From: Pseudomonas sp. A34-9 | GTDB taxonomy: Bacteria > Pseudomonadota > Gammaproteobacteria > Pseudomonadales > Pseudomonadaceae | Direction of reading: 5' to 3' | Assembly (NCBI RefSeq): GCF_029543085.1 | Contig: NZ_CP119967.1 | Location: forward strand, 620,001-684,000 | DNA length: 64,000 nucleotides | Shown here: positions 41,144 through 50,980 of the stretch, piece after piece | How positions within the stretch are numbered: position 1 is the first letter of the stretch | How the letters are laid out: each line of letters opens with the position of its first letter | Translations under genes and position numbers: made by a program | The notes under the pieces: model-generated | What the model was told of the DNA's origin: nothing | The model's input: only the letters and a program-made list of their open reading frames with translations | The model's database searches: none

Positions 41144-41201
41144 GCCTTCCTCCTGAGTCAATCCGTCACAGGGTAATGGCTGGCAAGCCTCGATCCAAGG
41201 C

Positions 41202-41291
41202 CTAAACTTCGCGTTCAGGCGATTCAAAGGTACCGCTGGCGCCACAGGCGTAAGCGGCGAGCAAGCTGCACAACAGACCGTTAAAGAACAT
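41202..41291 (-). CDS. Possible 29-residue small protein
   Basis: ATG at 41291 with GGAG eight bases upstream opens a frame of 29 codons. The product has a hydrophobic start ([17 protein letters not shown]) and a polar end (TFESPEREV). It would be the first gene of the LOG transcript, 58 bases before it. Nothing else supports coding; conservation in related genomes would decide. Confidence 0.35.
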   Translation of the reverse strand: MFFNGLLCSLLAAYACGASGTFESPEREV

Positions 41292-41384
41292 GACAGGCAC
41301 TCCGTCTCAGTAGATGCGCCGATCATAGGGCGGGCCGGGGATTCTGGCCGTTAGATTGTCTCGATGAGTGTCATAGCCTGAAAG

Positions 41385-41411
41385 TTGTATACAATTTTTG
41401 ACTCAAGTCAT
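41385..41411 (+). promoter_or_regulatory. Palindromes upstream of azurin (possible Anr/FNR and GntR-type sites)
   Basis: A perfect ten-base palindrome TTGTATACAA (41385-41394) is followed by TTGACTCAAGTCAT (41398-41411), an imperfect FNR/Anr-like palindrome (consensus TTGATnnnnATCAA). Azurin genes of Pseudomonas are known to respond to Anr, so the second site is plausible. Assignment is by eye. Confidence 0.45.
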
Positions 41412-41483
41412 AGGAACTTGCGAAGATTTCAGGCAGTCTTTCCATCATTCGTGTGTTTGTTAACCCTGCCTTGGAGATTCACC

Positions 41484-41930
41484 ATGTTTTCCAAAGTTGT
41501 TGCGGTATCCCTGCTGGCGCTGGCCAGCAGCCAATTGATGGCTGCCGAGTGCAAAACCACCGTTGACTCCACCGATCAGATGTCCTTCAACACCAAGGAA
41601 ATCGTGATCGACAAGAGCTGCAAGACCTTCACCGTTGAACTGACCCACTCCGGCAGCCTGCCGAAGAACGTCATGGGCCATAACCTGGTCGTCAGCAAAA
41701 CCGCAGACATGCAGCCGATCGCCACTGACGGCCTCGCCGCTGGCATCGACAAGAACTACCTGAAAGACGGCGACGATCGCGTTATCGCCCATACCAAAAT
41801 CATCGGTGCTGGCGAGAAAGATTCGGTGACCTTCGATGTATCGAAGCTGGCAGCGGGCACCGATTACGGCTTCTTCTGCTCGTTCCCGGGCCACATCTCG
41901 ATGATGAAAGGCACGATTACTGTCAAGTAA
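41484..41930 (+). CDS. azu: Azurin, periplasmic blue copper protein
   Basis: 148-residue precursor with a 20-residue signal peptide ending SQLMA. Mature numbering fits the family exactly: disulfide C3-C26, copper ligands G45, H46, C112, H117 and M121 (GHNL and [10 protein letters not shown]). It transfers electrons between cytochromes in respiration. Position 48, usually Trp in P. aeruginosa azurin, is Leu here, and the mature protein has no Trp. The ATG at 41484 follows TTGGAGA; upstream in-frame codons would spoil the signal peptide. A strong terminator follows. Confidence 0.98.
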   Translation: MFSKVVAVSLLALASSQLMAAECKTTVDSTDQMSFNTKEIVIDKSCKTFTVELTHSGSLPKNVMGHNLVVSKTADMQPIATDGLAAGIDKNYLKDGDDRVIAHTKIIGAGEKDSVTFDVSKLAAGTDYGFFCSFPGHISMMKGTITVK

Positions 41931-41943
41931 TTGAGTCAGGCAT

Positions 41944-41974
41944 AAAAAAAGCGTCCCTCGGGACGCTTTTTTTA
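41944..41974 (+). terminator. Terminator after azurin
   Basis: AAAAAAAGCGTCCC pairs with GGGACGCTTTTTTT around TC: a strong, bidirectional-looking hairpin. Confidence 0.92.
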
Positions 41975-41977
41975 TTT

Positions 41978-42065
41978 CTGTAGGAGCTGCCGCAGGCTGC
42001 GATCTCTTGATCTTCAAAGCCAGATCAAAAGATCGCAGCCTCGTTTCACTCGACAGCTCCTACAG
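41978..42065. repeat. Palindromic intergenic repeat, family B
   Basis: Inverted doublet CTGTAGGAGCTGCCGCAGGC ... AGCTCCTACAG between convergent azu and nadE. Confidence 0.88.
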
Positions 42066-42077
42066 CTCCTCCACAAC

Positions 42078-42905
42078 TTATGGGGCAAACGGCATCACGC
42101 GTTTGTGATGGGTCTTGTTGTAGGTCGCGACGATGATGTCGAATGCTTCCTGACGCACCTGCTCGCCGTGCAGGAATGCATCGATCTCGGCATAGGTCAC
42201 GCCATGGGACGCCTCGTCCGGTTTACCCGGCGACAGGTCTTCGAGATCCGCCGTCGGGACTTTCTCGACCAGCGACTCCGGCGCGCCAAAGCTGCGCGCA
42301 ATCGCGCGAACCTGATTCTTCACCAGACCACTCAGCGGCGCCAGATCGCAGGCGCCGTCACCAAACTTGGTGAAGAAACCCATCACCGCTTCCGCCGCAT
42401 GATCGGTGCCGATTACCAACCCGTGCGCCGCGCCGGCGATGGTGTACTGGGCGACCATGCGCATCCGCGCCTTGGTATTGCCGAGCACGAAGTCCACCGA
42501 AACCGCGTGTTTGCCTTCAAACGCCGCGACTTCGCTGGCCAGCGATTTCACCGCCGGGCCGATGTTGACCGTGTGGCGTTCGTCCGGGGCGATGAAGTCC
42601 ACCGAAGCCTGGGCGTCGTGCTCGTCGAACTGGGTTTCGTATGGCAGGCGCACGGCGATGAATTTGTAGCTGTTGTCGCCGGTCTGGTCGCGCAGTTCAC
42701 GCATCGCCCGCTGGGCCAAGAGGCCGGCGGTCAGCGAGTCGACGCCGCCGCTGATGCCCAGCACCAGCGTTTTGAGCCCGGAATTGACCAGGCAATCCTG
42801 AATAAAGGCAATGCGCCGGGCGACTTCGGCCTGCAGTGCCTGATAATCGGCGAACGGTGGTTGCACCTTGAGCTGCTGCGCAATCTCACGCTGTACGGCT
42901 TGCAT
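42078..42905 (-). CDS. nadE: Ammonia-dependent NAD+ synthetase
   Basis: 275 residues. It amidates nicotinic acid adenine dinucleotide to NAD+ using ammonia and ATP. The P-loop pyrophosphatase motif GISGGVDS is near 49-56, with [20 protein letters not shown] and [15 protein letters not shown] further on. No glutaminase domain is present, so ammonia is the nitrogen donor. It starts four bases after pncB ends, making a two-gene NAD salvage operon. Confidence 0.97.
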   Translation of the reverse strand: MQAVQREIAQQLKVQPPFADYQALQAEVARRIAFIQDCLVNSGLKTLVLGISGGVDSLTAGLLAQRAMRELRDQTGDNSYKFIAVRLPYETQFDEHDAQASVDFIAPDERHTVNIGPAVKSLASEVAAFEGKHAVSVDFVLGNTKARMRMVAQYTIAGAAHGLVIGTDHAAEAVMGFFTKFGDGACDLAPLSGLVKNQVRAIARSFGAPESLVEKVPTADLEDLSPGKPDEASHGVTYAEIDAFLHGEQVRQEAFDIIVATYNKTHHKRVMPFAP

Positions 42906-42909
42906 GAAT

Positions 42910-44133
42910 TCACTCCTTGCTAGATAGACGGGAATCGGCAGGAACCTGGAACACGTGTCGCAAGTAGGCGACGAAATTCGGGTCTTTGCAGTGGGACTTG
43001 CCTGGCTCGTCGGAGATCTTCGCCACCGGCTGGCCGTTGCAGGCAGTCATTTTAAGCACGATGCTCATGGGTTCGACACCCGGAATGTCACAGGTGAGGT
43101 TGGTGCCGATACCGAAGCTGACGTTGATCCGACCGTGCAGCGCGCGGAATATTTCCAGCGACTTGGGCAGGGTCAGGCTGTCGGAGAACACCAGGGTCTT
43201 GCTCATCGGGTCGATGCCGAGCTTGTGGTAATGCGCGATGCATTTTTCGCCCCACACCACAGGATCGCCGGAGTCATGGCGCAGGCCGTCGAACAGCTTG
43301 GCGAAGAACAGATCGAAATCGCCGAGGAATGCATCGGTGGTGATGCAGTCGGTCAGCGCGATCCCCAGCAGTCCACGGTATTCGCGAACCCAGCAATCAA
43401 GCGCGGCGATCTGGCTGTCGATCAGCCGTGGACCGAGTTGCTGGTGCGCCATGATCCACTCGTGGGCCATGGTGCCCAGCGGTTTCATGTCCAGTTCTCG
43501 CGACAGATGCACGTTACTGGTGCCGACAAAACGTCCGGGGAAGTCATGTTTGAGTACGTTCACCACTTCTGCCTGAACGCCGAACGAAAACCGCCGACGG
43601 GTGCCGAAATCGGCGACCTGCAGCTGCGATAACTCGTCGGCCGAGGCATTGGCGGTCAGCCAGTCGAACTTGCGATAGAGCTGCTCGCGCGCCTGTTCCA
43701 GCACGGTTTCACGATAGCGGTAGCGGTTACGCACTTCGCTGACGATCGCCAACAATGGCACTTCATAGAGAATCACATGCAGCCACGGCCCGCGCAGACG
43801 GATGAACAGCTCACCGTTTTCGATGCCGGTATGCACGTAGCGCAGGTTGAAGCGGAACAGACCGAGGAAGCGCAGGAAATCCGGTTTGAGGAAGCTGATG
43901 CGCTCCAGAAAACTCAGTTGATCGGCGCTCAGGCTCAGCTCGGCCAGACGCTCTATCTGATAGCGGATCTCGGCCAGATACGGGCGCAGATCCTCGCTAT
44001 TACGGCAACGAAACTCCCATTCGACTTCGACGTTGGGGTAGTTGTGCAGCACCGCCTGCATCATCGTCAGTTTGTAGAAGTCGGTGTCGAGCAGGTTCTG
44101 CACGATGCGATCGGCAAACACGCTCTCGCTCAT
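42910..44133 (-). CDS. pncB: Nicotinate phosphoribosyltransferase
   Basis: 407 residues. It forms nicotinate mononucleotide from nicotinate, PRPP and ATP in the Preiss-Handler route. It opens with [20 protein letters not shown], and the central GTSNVHLS region carries the conserved histidine phosphorylated by [15 protein letters not shown] and the phosphate-binding [10 protein letters not shown] motifs follow. The adjacent nadE provides the last step of the same salvage pathway. Confidence 0.96.
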   Translation of the reverse strand: MSESVFADRIVQNLLDTDFYKLTMMQAVLHNYPNVEVEWEFRCRNSEDLRPYLAEIRYQIERLAELSLSADQLSFLERISFLKPDFLRFLGLFRFNLRYVHTGIENGELFIRLRGPWLHVILYEVPLLAIVSEVRNRYRYRETVLEQAREQLYRKFDWLTANASADELSQLQVADFGTRRRFSFGVQAEVVNVLKHDFPGRFVGTSNVHLSRELDMKPLGTMAHEWIMAHQQLGPRLIDSQIAALDCWVREYRGLLGIALTDCITTDAFLGDFDLFFAKLFDGLRHDSGDPVVWGEKCIAHYHKLGIDPMSKTLVFSDSLTLPKSLEIFRALHGRINVSFGIGTNLTCDIPGVEPMSIVLKMTACNGQPVAKISDEPGKSHCKDPNFVAYLRHVFQVPADSRLSSKE

Positions 44134-44233
44134 AACGGGGTCTCCAGGTGCGCCGCGCGCTGGCGCGGTCTAAATCAATGGCGCTAGTGGCGCATATCAG
44201 CGGCAGGTATTGCCAGCAATTTCTGCTGGGCTT

Positions 44234-44321
44234 CTGTAGGAGCTGCCGCAGGCTGCGATCTTTTGATGTTGGTTTTCAAGATCAAAAGATCGCAGCCTCG
44301 TTGCTCTCGTCAGCTCCTACG
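44234..44321. repeat. Palindromic intergenic repeat, family B
   Basis: CTGTAGGAGCTGCCGCAGGC ... CAGCTCCTAC doublet between the pncB promoter and the 3' end of the LysR gene. Confidence 0.85.
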
Positions 44322-44331
44322 GGGAGATCGG

Positions 44332-45228
44332 TCAGGGGTTATCAATCTGTTCGAGCATCCATTTCACAAAATCCCGCACCTTCGGTACTTCCGCCACATG
44401 CTCCGGGTACGCCAGGTAATAGGCGTCGGAACTGGGCATGGCATGCTGCCAAGGAATGACCAGTTTGCCGTCGACCAATTCCTCTTCCACCAGAAACCGT
44501 GGCAACAACGCCACACCGCAGCCAACCTGCGCGGCACGGATGCACATATAAAAGGTTTCGAAACGCGGCCCGTGGTAGCTGTGCTCGGTCTGGTAACCCT
44601 GACTGTCGAACCAGTCGTGCCACGCTTGCGGGCGCGAGGCATTTTGCAGCAGCACCAGATCAGTGAGTTGCGTCGGGTCAGTCAACGGTGTGTCCGGCAG
44701 GCTGCCCGGCGCGCACACTGGCACCAACTCTTCGCCGAACAGCTTCAGGCATTCAGTGCCGGGCCGTGAGCCCTGACCAAAATAGAACGCCAGGTCACTG
44801 CGCCCTTGCAGCAGGTCATCCGCTTCCTGCTCGTTGCACAAGTCCAGATGAATCGATGGATGGCGCAGCCGCCAGCCTTTCAGGCGCGGAACCAGCCAAC
44901 GCGCGCCGAAGGTCGATGGCGTAGATACGCGCAGGACTTCAGTTTCGCCGCCGTAGGAACGCAGGTAATGCGTCGACATTTCAACTTGCGTGAGGATTTT
45001 TCGTACTTCAACCAAGTACAAATCCCCGGCCGGGGTCATCTGCAAGCGCCGCCGCACGCGGCGAAACAACAAGTGTTGCAGCAACTCTTCAAGCTGCGCG
45101 ACCTGTTTGCTCACCGCGCTCTGGGTCAGGTTCAGCTCCTCGGCGGCGCGGGTGAAGCTCAGGTGCCGGGTCACGGCCTCGAAGCACTGCAACGCGGTGA
45201 TCGAGGGCAAGTGGCGTTTGTTCAGCAT
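44332..45228 (-). CDS. amaR: LysR-type regulator, probable AmaR
   Basis: 298 residues from ATG at 45228. The N-terminal winged helix (LPSITALQCFEAVTRHLSFT, with SAVSKQVAQLEELL) is of the GcvA-like LysR class; a periplasmic-binding-protein-like effector domain follows. It is divergent from amaB across 163 bases, the usual arrangement for a regulator of that operon. By analogy with amaR-amaAB of other pseudomonads it would activate pipecolate/D-lysine catabolism. The symbol is assigned from this context, not from sequence comparison. Confidence 0.85.
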   Translation of the reverse strand: MLNKRHLPSITALQCFEAVTRHLSFTRAAEELNLTQSAVSKQVAQLEELLQHLLFRRVRRRLQMTPAGDLYLVEVRKILTQVEMSTHYLRSYGGETEVLRVSTPSTFGARWLVPRLKGWRLRHPSIHLDLCNEQEADDLLQGRSDLAFYFGQGSRPGTECLKLFGEELVPVCAPGSLPDTPLTDPTQLTDLVLLQNASRPQAWHDWFDSQGYQTEHSYHGPRFETFYMCIRAAQVGCGVALLPRFLVEEELVDGKLVIPWQHAMPSSDAYYLAYPEHVAEVPKVRDFVKWMLEQIDNP

Positions 45229-45391
45229 GGCCGATCCTTTTCTTGTCTTTCTATGCCCAGCATGAATAAACGGAATGATATCTCGCGTAAAGGTCGTTTG
45301 TTGCCTCGCCATTGTGACGCTACAACTAAAGGCCTGCCCGGTCGCGAAAAAGCGCCCGCACACATTCAGTTTTTCGCTTGAGGAGTGACCC

Positions 45392-46882
45392 ATGGTTGCC
45401 GCATTGCTTGATCGTCTTGGTGTGAACCCGGCCCTGTACCAGAACGGCAAAGTGCCGGTGCATTCGCCCATCGACGGCAGCCGCATCGCCGCCGTGAACT
45501 GGGAAGGCCCGGCCGAAGTCGAGCAGCACATCAGTCGCGCAGATCATGCGTTCGAGCAATGGCGCAAGGTGCCAGCTCCGCGTCGTGGTGAGTTGGTGCG
45601 TCAATTCGGTGAAGTGTTGCGCGAATACAAGGCTGATCTCGGCGAGCTGGTTTCCTGGGAGGCGGGCAAGATCACTCAGGAAGGTCTGGGTGAAGTGCAG
45701 GAAATGATCGATATCTGCGATTTCGCCGTCGGCCTGTCCCGCCAGCTGTACGGTTTGACCATCGCTTCTGAGCGTCCGGGCCACCACATGCGTGAAACCT
45801 GGCATCCGCTGGGCGTGGTCGGCGTGATCAGCGCGTTCAACTTCCCGGTGGCGGTGTGGGCGTGGAATACCACGCTGGCACTGGTCTGCGGAAACCCGGT
45901 GGTGTGGAAACCATCTGAGAAAACCCCGCTGACCGCGTTGGCCTGCCAGGCGCTGTTTGATCGTGTGGTGAAGAATTTCAGCGATGCGCCGGCAAATCTT
46001 TGCCAAGTGATTATCGGTGGCCGCGATGCGGGTGAAGCGCTGGTCGATGACCCGCGTGTTGCCCTGATCAGCGCCACCGGCAGCACGCGCATGGGCCGCG
46101 AAGTGGCGCCGAAAGTCGCCGCACGTTTCGCCCGCAGCATTCTGGAACTGGGCGGCAACAACGCGATGATCCTCGGCCCGAGCGCCGATCTCGACATGGC
46201 GGTGCGCGCGATTCTGTTCAGCGCCGTCGGCACTGCCGGCCAGCGCTGCACCACCCTGCGTCGACTGATCGCCCATGAGTCGGTCAAAGAAGAAATCGTA
46301 ACTCGCCTGAAAGCCGCGTACTCGAAAGTACGCATCGGCAACCCGCTGGAAGGCAATCTGGTCGGTCCGCTGATCGACAAGCACAGCTTCGAAAACATGC
46401 AGGATGCGCTGGAGCAGGCGTTGAGCGAGGGTGGCCGGGTGTTCGGCGGCAAGCGCCAGCTGGAAGATCAGTTCCCCAACGCCTACTACGTTTCGCCAGC
46501 GATTGTGGAAATGCCCGAGCAGAGTGATGTGGTGTGCAGCGAAACCTTCGCGCCGATTCTCTACGTGGTCGGTTACAGCGACTTCCAGGAAGCGCTACGC
46601 CTGAACAACGCCGTGCCGCAAGGTCTGTCCTCGTGCATCTTCACCACTGACGTGCGTGAAGCCGAGCAGTTCATGTCGGCGGTTGGCAGCGACTGTGGCA
46701 TCGCCAACGTCAACATCGGCCCGAGTGGTGCAGAGATCGGTGGCGCGTTTGGTGGCGAGAAAGAGACCGGTGGCGGTCGTGAGTCCGGTTCGGACGCCTG
46801 GCGCGCGTACATGCGCCGGCAGACCAACACCGTGAACTACTCGCTCGAGTTGCCGCTGGCGCAGGGCATCACCTTCGACTGA
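45392..46882 (+). CDS. amaB: L-piperidine-6-carboxylate dehydrogenase (ALDH7 family)
   Basis: 496 residues. It oxidises delta-1-piperideine-6-carboxylate (in equilibrium with aminoadipate semialdehyde) to L-2-aminoadipate with NAD(P)+, a step of D-lysine and pipecolate breakdown. Aldehyde dehydrogenase hallmarks: ISAFNFPVAVWAWN cofactor loop, catalytic Glu in LELGGNNAM near 252 and catalytic Cys in GTAGQRCTTL near 286. It resembles the ALDH7/antiquitin subgroup. RBS GAGGAG is upstream. amaA lies 155 bases downstream with a repeat between. Confidence 0.93.
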   Translation: MVAALLDRLGVNPALYQNGKVPVHSPIDGSRIAAVNWEGPAEVEQHISRADHAFEQWRKVPAPRRGELVRQFGEVLREYKADLGELVSWEAGKITQEGLGEVQEMIDICDFAVGLSRQLYGLTIASERPGHHMRETWHPLGVVGVISAFNFPVAVWAWNTTLALVCGNPVVWKPSEKTPLTALACQALFDRVVKNFSDAPANLCQVIIGGRDAGEALVDDPRVALISATGSTRMGREVAPKVAARFARSILELGGNNAMILGPSADLDMAVRAILFSAVGTAGQRCTTLRRLIAHESVKEEIVTRLKAAYSKVRIGNPLEGNLVGPLIDKHSFENMQDALEQALSEGGRVFGGKRQLEDQFPNAYYVSPAIVEMPEQSDVVCSETFAPILYVVGYSDFQEALRLNNAVPQGLSSCIFTTDVREAEQFMSAVGSDCGIANVNIGPSGAEIGGAFGGEKETGGGRESGSDAWRAYMRRQTNTVNYSLELPLAQGITFD

Positions 46883-46904
46883 GTGCTCCCGTCAAATGGA
46901 GATC

Positions 46905-47000
46905 CCCTGTGGGAGCGAGCCTGCTCGCGAATACGGTGGGTCAGTCGACATTGATGTTGGCTGATATACCGCTTTCGCGAGCAGGCTCGCTCCCACAGGG
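46905..47000. repeat. Palindromic intergenic repeat, family A, within the ama locus
   Basis: CCCTGTGGGAGCGAGCCTG ... CCCACAGGG doublet of 96 bases between amaB and amaA. If the two genes are cotranscribed it would fold in the mRNA. Confidence 0.9.
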
Positions 47001-47037
47001 TATGCAGTGTTTGTTAGGTTTCTGTTGGAGTCTGGCA

Positions 47038-48321
47038 ATGCCGTTACGCGAAGAATGTCTGTGGGAAAAGCTTACGCCGCAAAGGCCGGATAACACCGCG
47101 CTCAGGGGCGAAGTCAAAGTCGATGTCTGCGTGATCGGCGCCGGGTTCACCGGGCTGTCCGCTGCGCTGCATCTGTTGGAAAAAGGCAAAAGCGTCTGCG
47201 TGCTGGAAGCTCATCGCGCCGGTCACGGCGGCTCCGGGCGCAACGTCGGGCTGGTCAACGCCGGCATGTGGATTCCACCGGACGAGATCGAAGCCGGGTT
47301 TGGCGAAGCGGTCGGCAGTCAACTCAACCGCATGCTCGGGGCGGCGCCAGCGCTGGTCTTCAGCCTTGTGGATAAATACAACATTGATTGTCAGTTGCGC
47401 CGCGAAGGTACGCTGCACATGGCGCACAACGCCAAGGGCGAGGCGGATCTGCGCAGTCGCGAGCAGCAATGGAAGCGCCGTGGTGCGCCAGTCGAACTGC
47501 TGACCGGCAAGGCCTGCGAGCAAGCCACCGGCACGCAAAAAATCGCCGCTGCGTTGCTCGATCGTCGCGCCGGCACGCTCAACCCAATGGCTTATGTCAC
47601 CGGGTTGGCCAACGCAGTGAGCGGACTCGGCGGGCAAATGTTCGATCATTCCCCCGTCACTCACCTTGAGCGTCAGGGCTCGAACTGGTCAGTGCAGACC
47701 GAGCACGGTTCAGTATTGGCCGAACAAGTGGTCATCGCCTCCAACGCCTACACCGAAGGCGACTGGACCGAACTCAAGCGCAACTTCTTCCCCGGTTATT
47801 ACTACCAGGTCGCCTCGGTGCCGTTGACCGAAGACGCTGCACGGGAAATTCTTCCGGGCGGGCAGGGCTCGTGGGATACGCGGCAGGTGTTGAGCAGCAT
47901 CCGCCGTGACAAAGAAGGGCGGTTATTGCTCGGCAGCCTGGGCAACGGCAATCAGAAACCGGCCTGGTTTCTCAAGGCCTGGGCCGATCGCGTGCAGCAG
48001 CATTATTTCCCCAGGCTGAAACCCGTCGAGTGGGAATGCACCTGGACCGGGCGTATCGCTTTTACCCCTGATCACCTCATGCGCCTGTTCGAACCGGCGC
48101 CAGGGCTGGTGGCCGTCACCGGCTACAACGGCCGTGGCGTCACCACCGGGACTGTGGTCGGCAAAGCCTTCGCCGATTACCTGTGTCACGGCGATCCTCA
48201 AACTTTGCCGATTCCCTTCGCACCGATGCAGCCCCTGGCCGGCGTGGGCTTGCGCAGTTGCCTGTACGAGGCCGGGTTCTCGCTGTATCACGCGGGCCAG
48301 TGCCTGCGCATCGTCATTTGA
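47038..48321 (+). CDS. amaA: L-pipecolate oxidase (FAD-dependent)
   Basis: 427 residues from ATG at 47038 (MPLREECLWEKL) with TTGGAG upstream; the longer open frame reads through the repeat element and is rejected. The DAO-type FAD fold has VIGAGFTGLSAALHL near 32-46 and a GGSGRNVGLVNAG motif, with a C-terminal TGYNGRGVTTGT flavin contact. It oxidises L-pipecolate to piperideine-6-carboxylate, the substrate of AmaB. Distinguishing it from related amino-acid oxidases rests on its neighbour. Confidence 0.9.
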   Translation: MPLREECLWEKLTPQRPDNTALRGEVKVDVCVIGAGFTGLSAALHLLEKGKSVCVLEAHRAGHGGSGRNVGLVNAGMWIPPDEIEAGFGEAVGSQLNRMLGAAPALVFSLVDKYNIDCQLRREGTLHMAHNAKGEADLRSREQQWKRRGAPVELLTGKACEQATGTQKIAAALLDRRAGTLNPMAYVTGLANAVSGLGGQMFDHSPVTHLERQGSNWSVQTEHGSVLAEQVVIASNAYTEGDWTELKRNFFPGYYYQVASVPLTEDAAREILPGGQGSWDTRQVLSSIRRDKEGRLLLGSLGNGNQKPAWFLKAWADRVQQHYFPRLKPVEWECTWTGRIAFTPDHLMRLFEPAPGLVAVTGYNGRGVTTGTVVGKAFADYLCHGDPQTLPIPFAPMQPLAGVGLRSCLYEAGFSLYHAGQCLRIVI

Positions 48322-48689
48322 GTGTTGAAATATGTTGCCGGACGCGGCGCTTTTTCACGTAGCGACTAGCCTGTAATGGTGCGGGTTGTAGCAGTCCCGC
48401 ACCAGCAGTGTGCAGTTCGGTGACGCGGGCTGTTACAGGCTGGTTGCACGTCGTTTGGCGCCGCGGTTGCAATGATGGCGCGTGCGGGTTGCGCCTGAAA
48501 AAATAAATGGTTTCACCTTCCGCGGTTTAGACGGTTGCACGCCCAATGAAAATGGGAACGAAACAGTCGAAATAACAAGAAAGCAGCGACTTTTTGAAGA
48601 ATAAAAAACCGATGGCACGGCCCTTGCTCAGAGCATTCAGTGAAGTGAAGTCGCAGTGCCAACTAAAAAAAACCTTGGAGCACCACCTC
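48322..48689 (+). promoter_or_regulatory. Regulatory region upstream of the amino-acid ABC transporter
   Basis: 368 bases without a gene. It holds nested inverted repeats, AGCCTGTAA (48368-48376) with TTACAGGCT (48433-48441) enclosing GGTGCGGG (48378-48385) with CCCGCACC (48396-48403). Four GGTTGC motifs lie at 48442, 48465, 48487 and 48533; two of them read GGTTGCACG. All lie upstream of a sigma-54 promoter and suit enhancer-binding protein sites. Confidence 0.6.
48613..48628 (+). promoter_or_regulatory. Sigma-54 promoter of the braC-like gene
   Basis: TGGCACGGCCCTTGCT matches the -24/-12 consensus TGGCACGnnnnTTGCT at every fixed position. Transcription would start near 48640, about 50 bases before the ATG. 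Confidence 0.92.
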
Positions 48690-49823
48690 ATGTCCCAGAC
48701 GTTTTACAAGAAAGGCTTTCTGGCCCTCGCAGTGGCTACTGCGTTGGGTGTTTCTGCGTTTGCTCAAGCTGATGTGAAAATCGGTGTAGCGGGTCCAATG
48801 ACTGGCGCCAACGCGGCATTTGGCGAGCAGTACATGAAGGGTGCACAGGCGGCGGCTGACGCAGTCAACGCGGCAGGCGGCGTCAACGGGGAGAAAATCG
48901 TTCTGGTCAAGGGCGATGACGCCTGCGAACCGAAGCAGGCCGTGACGGTCGCCAAGGACCTGGTCAACCAGAAAGTCGCTGGCGTGGTCGGTCACTTCTG
49001 CTCTTCTTCCACCATTCCAGCCTCGGAAATCTACGACGAAGCCGGTGTGATCGCGATCACCCCAGGTTCGACCAACCCGCAAGTGACCGAGCGCGGCCTC
49101 AGCGCCATGTTCCGTATGTGCGGGCGTGACGATCAGCAGGGCATCGTCGCCGGCGATTACATCGTCGACGTGCTCAAAGGCAAAAAGGTTGCCGTGCTGC
49201 ATGACAAGGACACCTACGGCCAGGGCCTGGCGGATGCCACCAAGGCTCAGCTTGAGAAGCGCGGCGTGAAGCCAGTGCTGTACGAAGGTCTGACCCGTGG
49301 CGAGAAAGACTTCAGCGCCGTGGTGACCAAAATCCGCGCCGCCGGTGCCGACGTCGTCTACTTCGGCGGCCTGCACCCGGAAGCCGGTCCGCTGGTCAAA
49401 CAACTGCGTACCGAAGGCCTGAAAGACGTGAAGTTCATGTCTGACGACGGCATCGTGACCGACGAACTGGTCACCACGGCTGGCGGCCCGCAATACGTCG
49501 ACGGCGTGCTGATGACCTTCGGCGCCGACCCGCGTCTGCTGCCGGAAAGTAAAACCGTCGTCGATGCCTTCCGCAAGGCCGGTACCGAGCCTGAAGGCTA
49601 CACCCTGTACGCCTACGCTTCGGTGCAGACCCTGGCGGCCGCCTTCAATGGCGCCAAATCCAACAGTGGCGAGAAAGCCGCCGAGTGGCTTAAAGCCAAT
49701 CCGGTGAAAACCGTCATGGGCGAGAAAGCCTGGGATAAGAAGGGCGACCTGAAAGTCTCCGACTACGTGGTGTACCAGTGGGACGCGACTGGCAAATATC
49801 ACCAGCTGGAAAAACAGAAGTAA
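48690..49823 (+). CDS. Branched-chain amino-acid ABC transporter, substrate-binding protein
   Basis: 377 residues. A signal peptide ends SAFAQA; the mature protein starts DVKIGVAGPMTGANAAFGEQ, the BraC/LivK opening. A disulfide pair in the first lobe (DDACEPKQ and VGHFCSSSTIP) matches BraC. The ATG at 48690 follows TTGGAG. First gene of a five-gene importer with permeases and ATPases downstream. The ligand may be a branched-chain amino acid, but the position next to the ama genes leaves lysine-related or other amino acids possible. It lies behind a sigma-54 promoter, implying nitrogen or carbon-source control. Confidence 0.92.
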   Translation: MSQTFYKKGFLALAVATALGVSAFAQADVKIGVAGPMTGANAAFGEQYMKGAQAAADAVNAAGGVNGEKIVLVKGDDACEPKQAVTVAKDLVNQKVAGVVGHFCSSSTIPASEIYDEAGVIAITPGSTNPQVTERGLSAMFRMCGRDDQQGIVAGDYIVDVLKGKKVAVLHDKDTYGQGLADATKAQLEKRGVKPVLYEGLTRGEKDFSAVVTKIRAAGADVVYFGGLHPEAGPLVKQLRTEGLKDVKFMSDDGIVTDELVTTAGGPQYVDGVLMTFGADPRLLPESKTVVDAFRKAGTEPEGYTLYAYASVQTLAAAFNGAKSNSGEKAAEWLKANPVKTVMGEKAWDKKGDLKVSDYVVYQWDATGKYHQLEKQK

Positions 49824-49858
49824 GGGCTGACGCGATCAGTTGATCCCACCAATCCAAT

Positions 49859-49950
49859 GTGGGAGCGAGCCTGCTCGCGAGGACGGAATGACTGCCAACA
49901 CATGTGTTGAATGATCGACCGCTTTCGCGAGCAGGCTCGCTCCCACAGGG
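49859..49950. repeat. Palindromic intergenic repeat, family A
   Basis: TGTGGGAGCGAGCCTGC ... CCCACAGGG doublet between the binding protein and permease genes. It could stop most transcripts or stabilise the 5' mRNA, favouring high binding protein levels. Confidence 0.9.
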
Positions 49951-50062
49951 ACGGTGTGGGATGGGCTGATCGTGGCTGACATTGCTCCGACGTAAATCTG
50001 TATTTTTCCTAGAAGAACCGCACATCACAGGTGTGCAGGTTCTCACTGCGTGAGATTGCGTT

Positions 50063-50977
<915 letters not shown>

Positions 50978-50980
50978 GCG

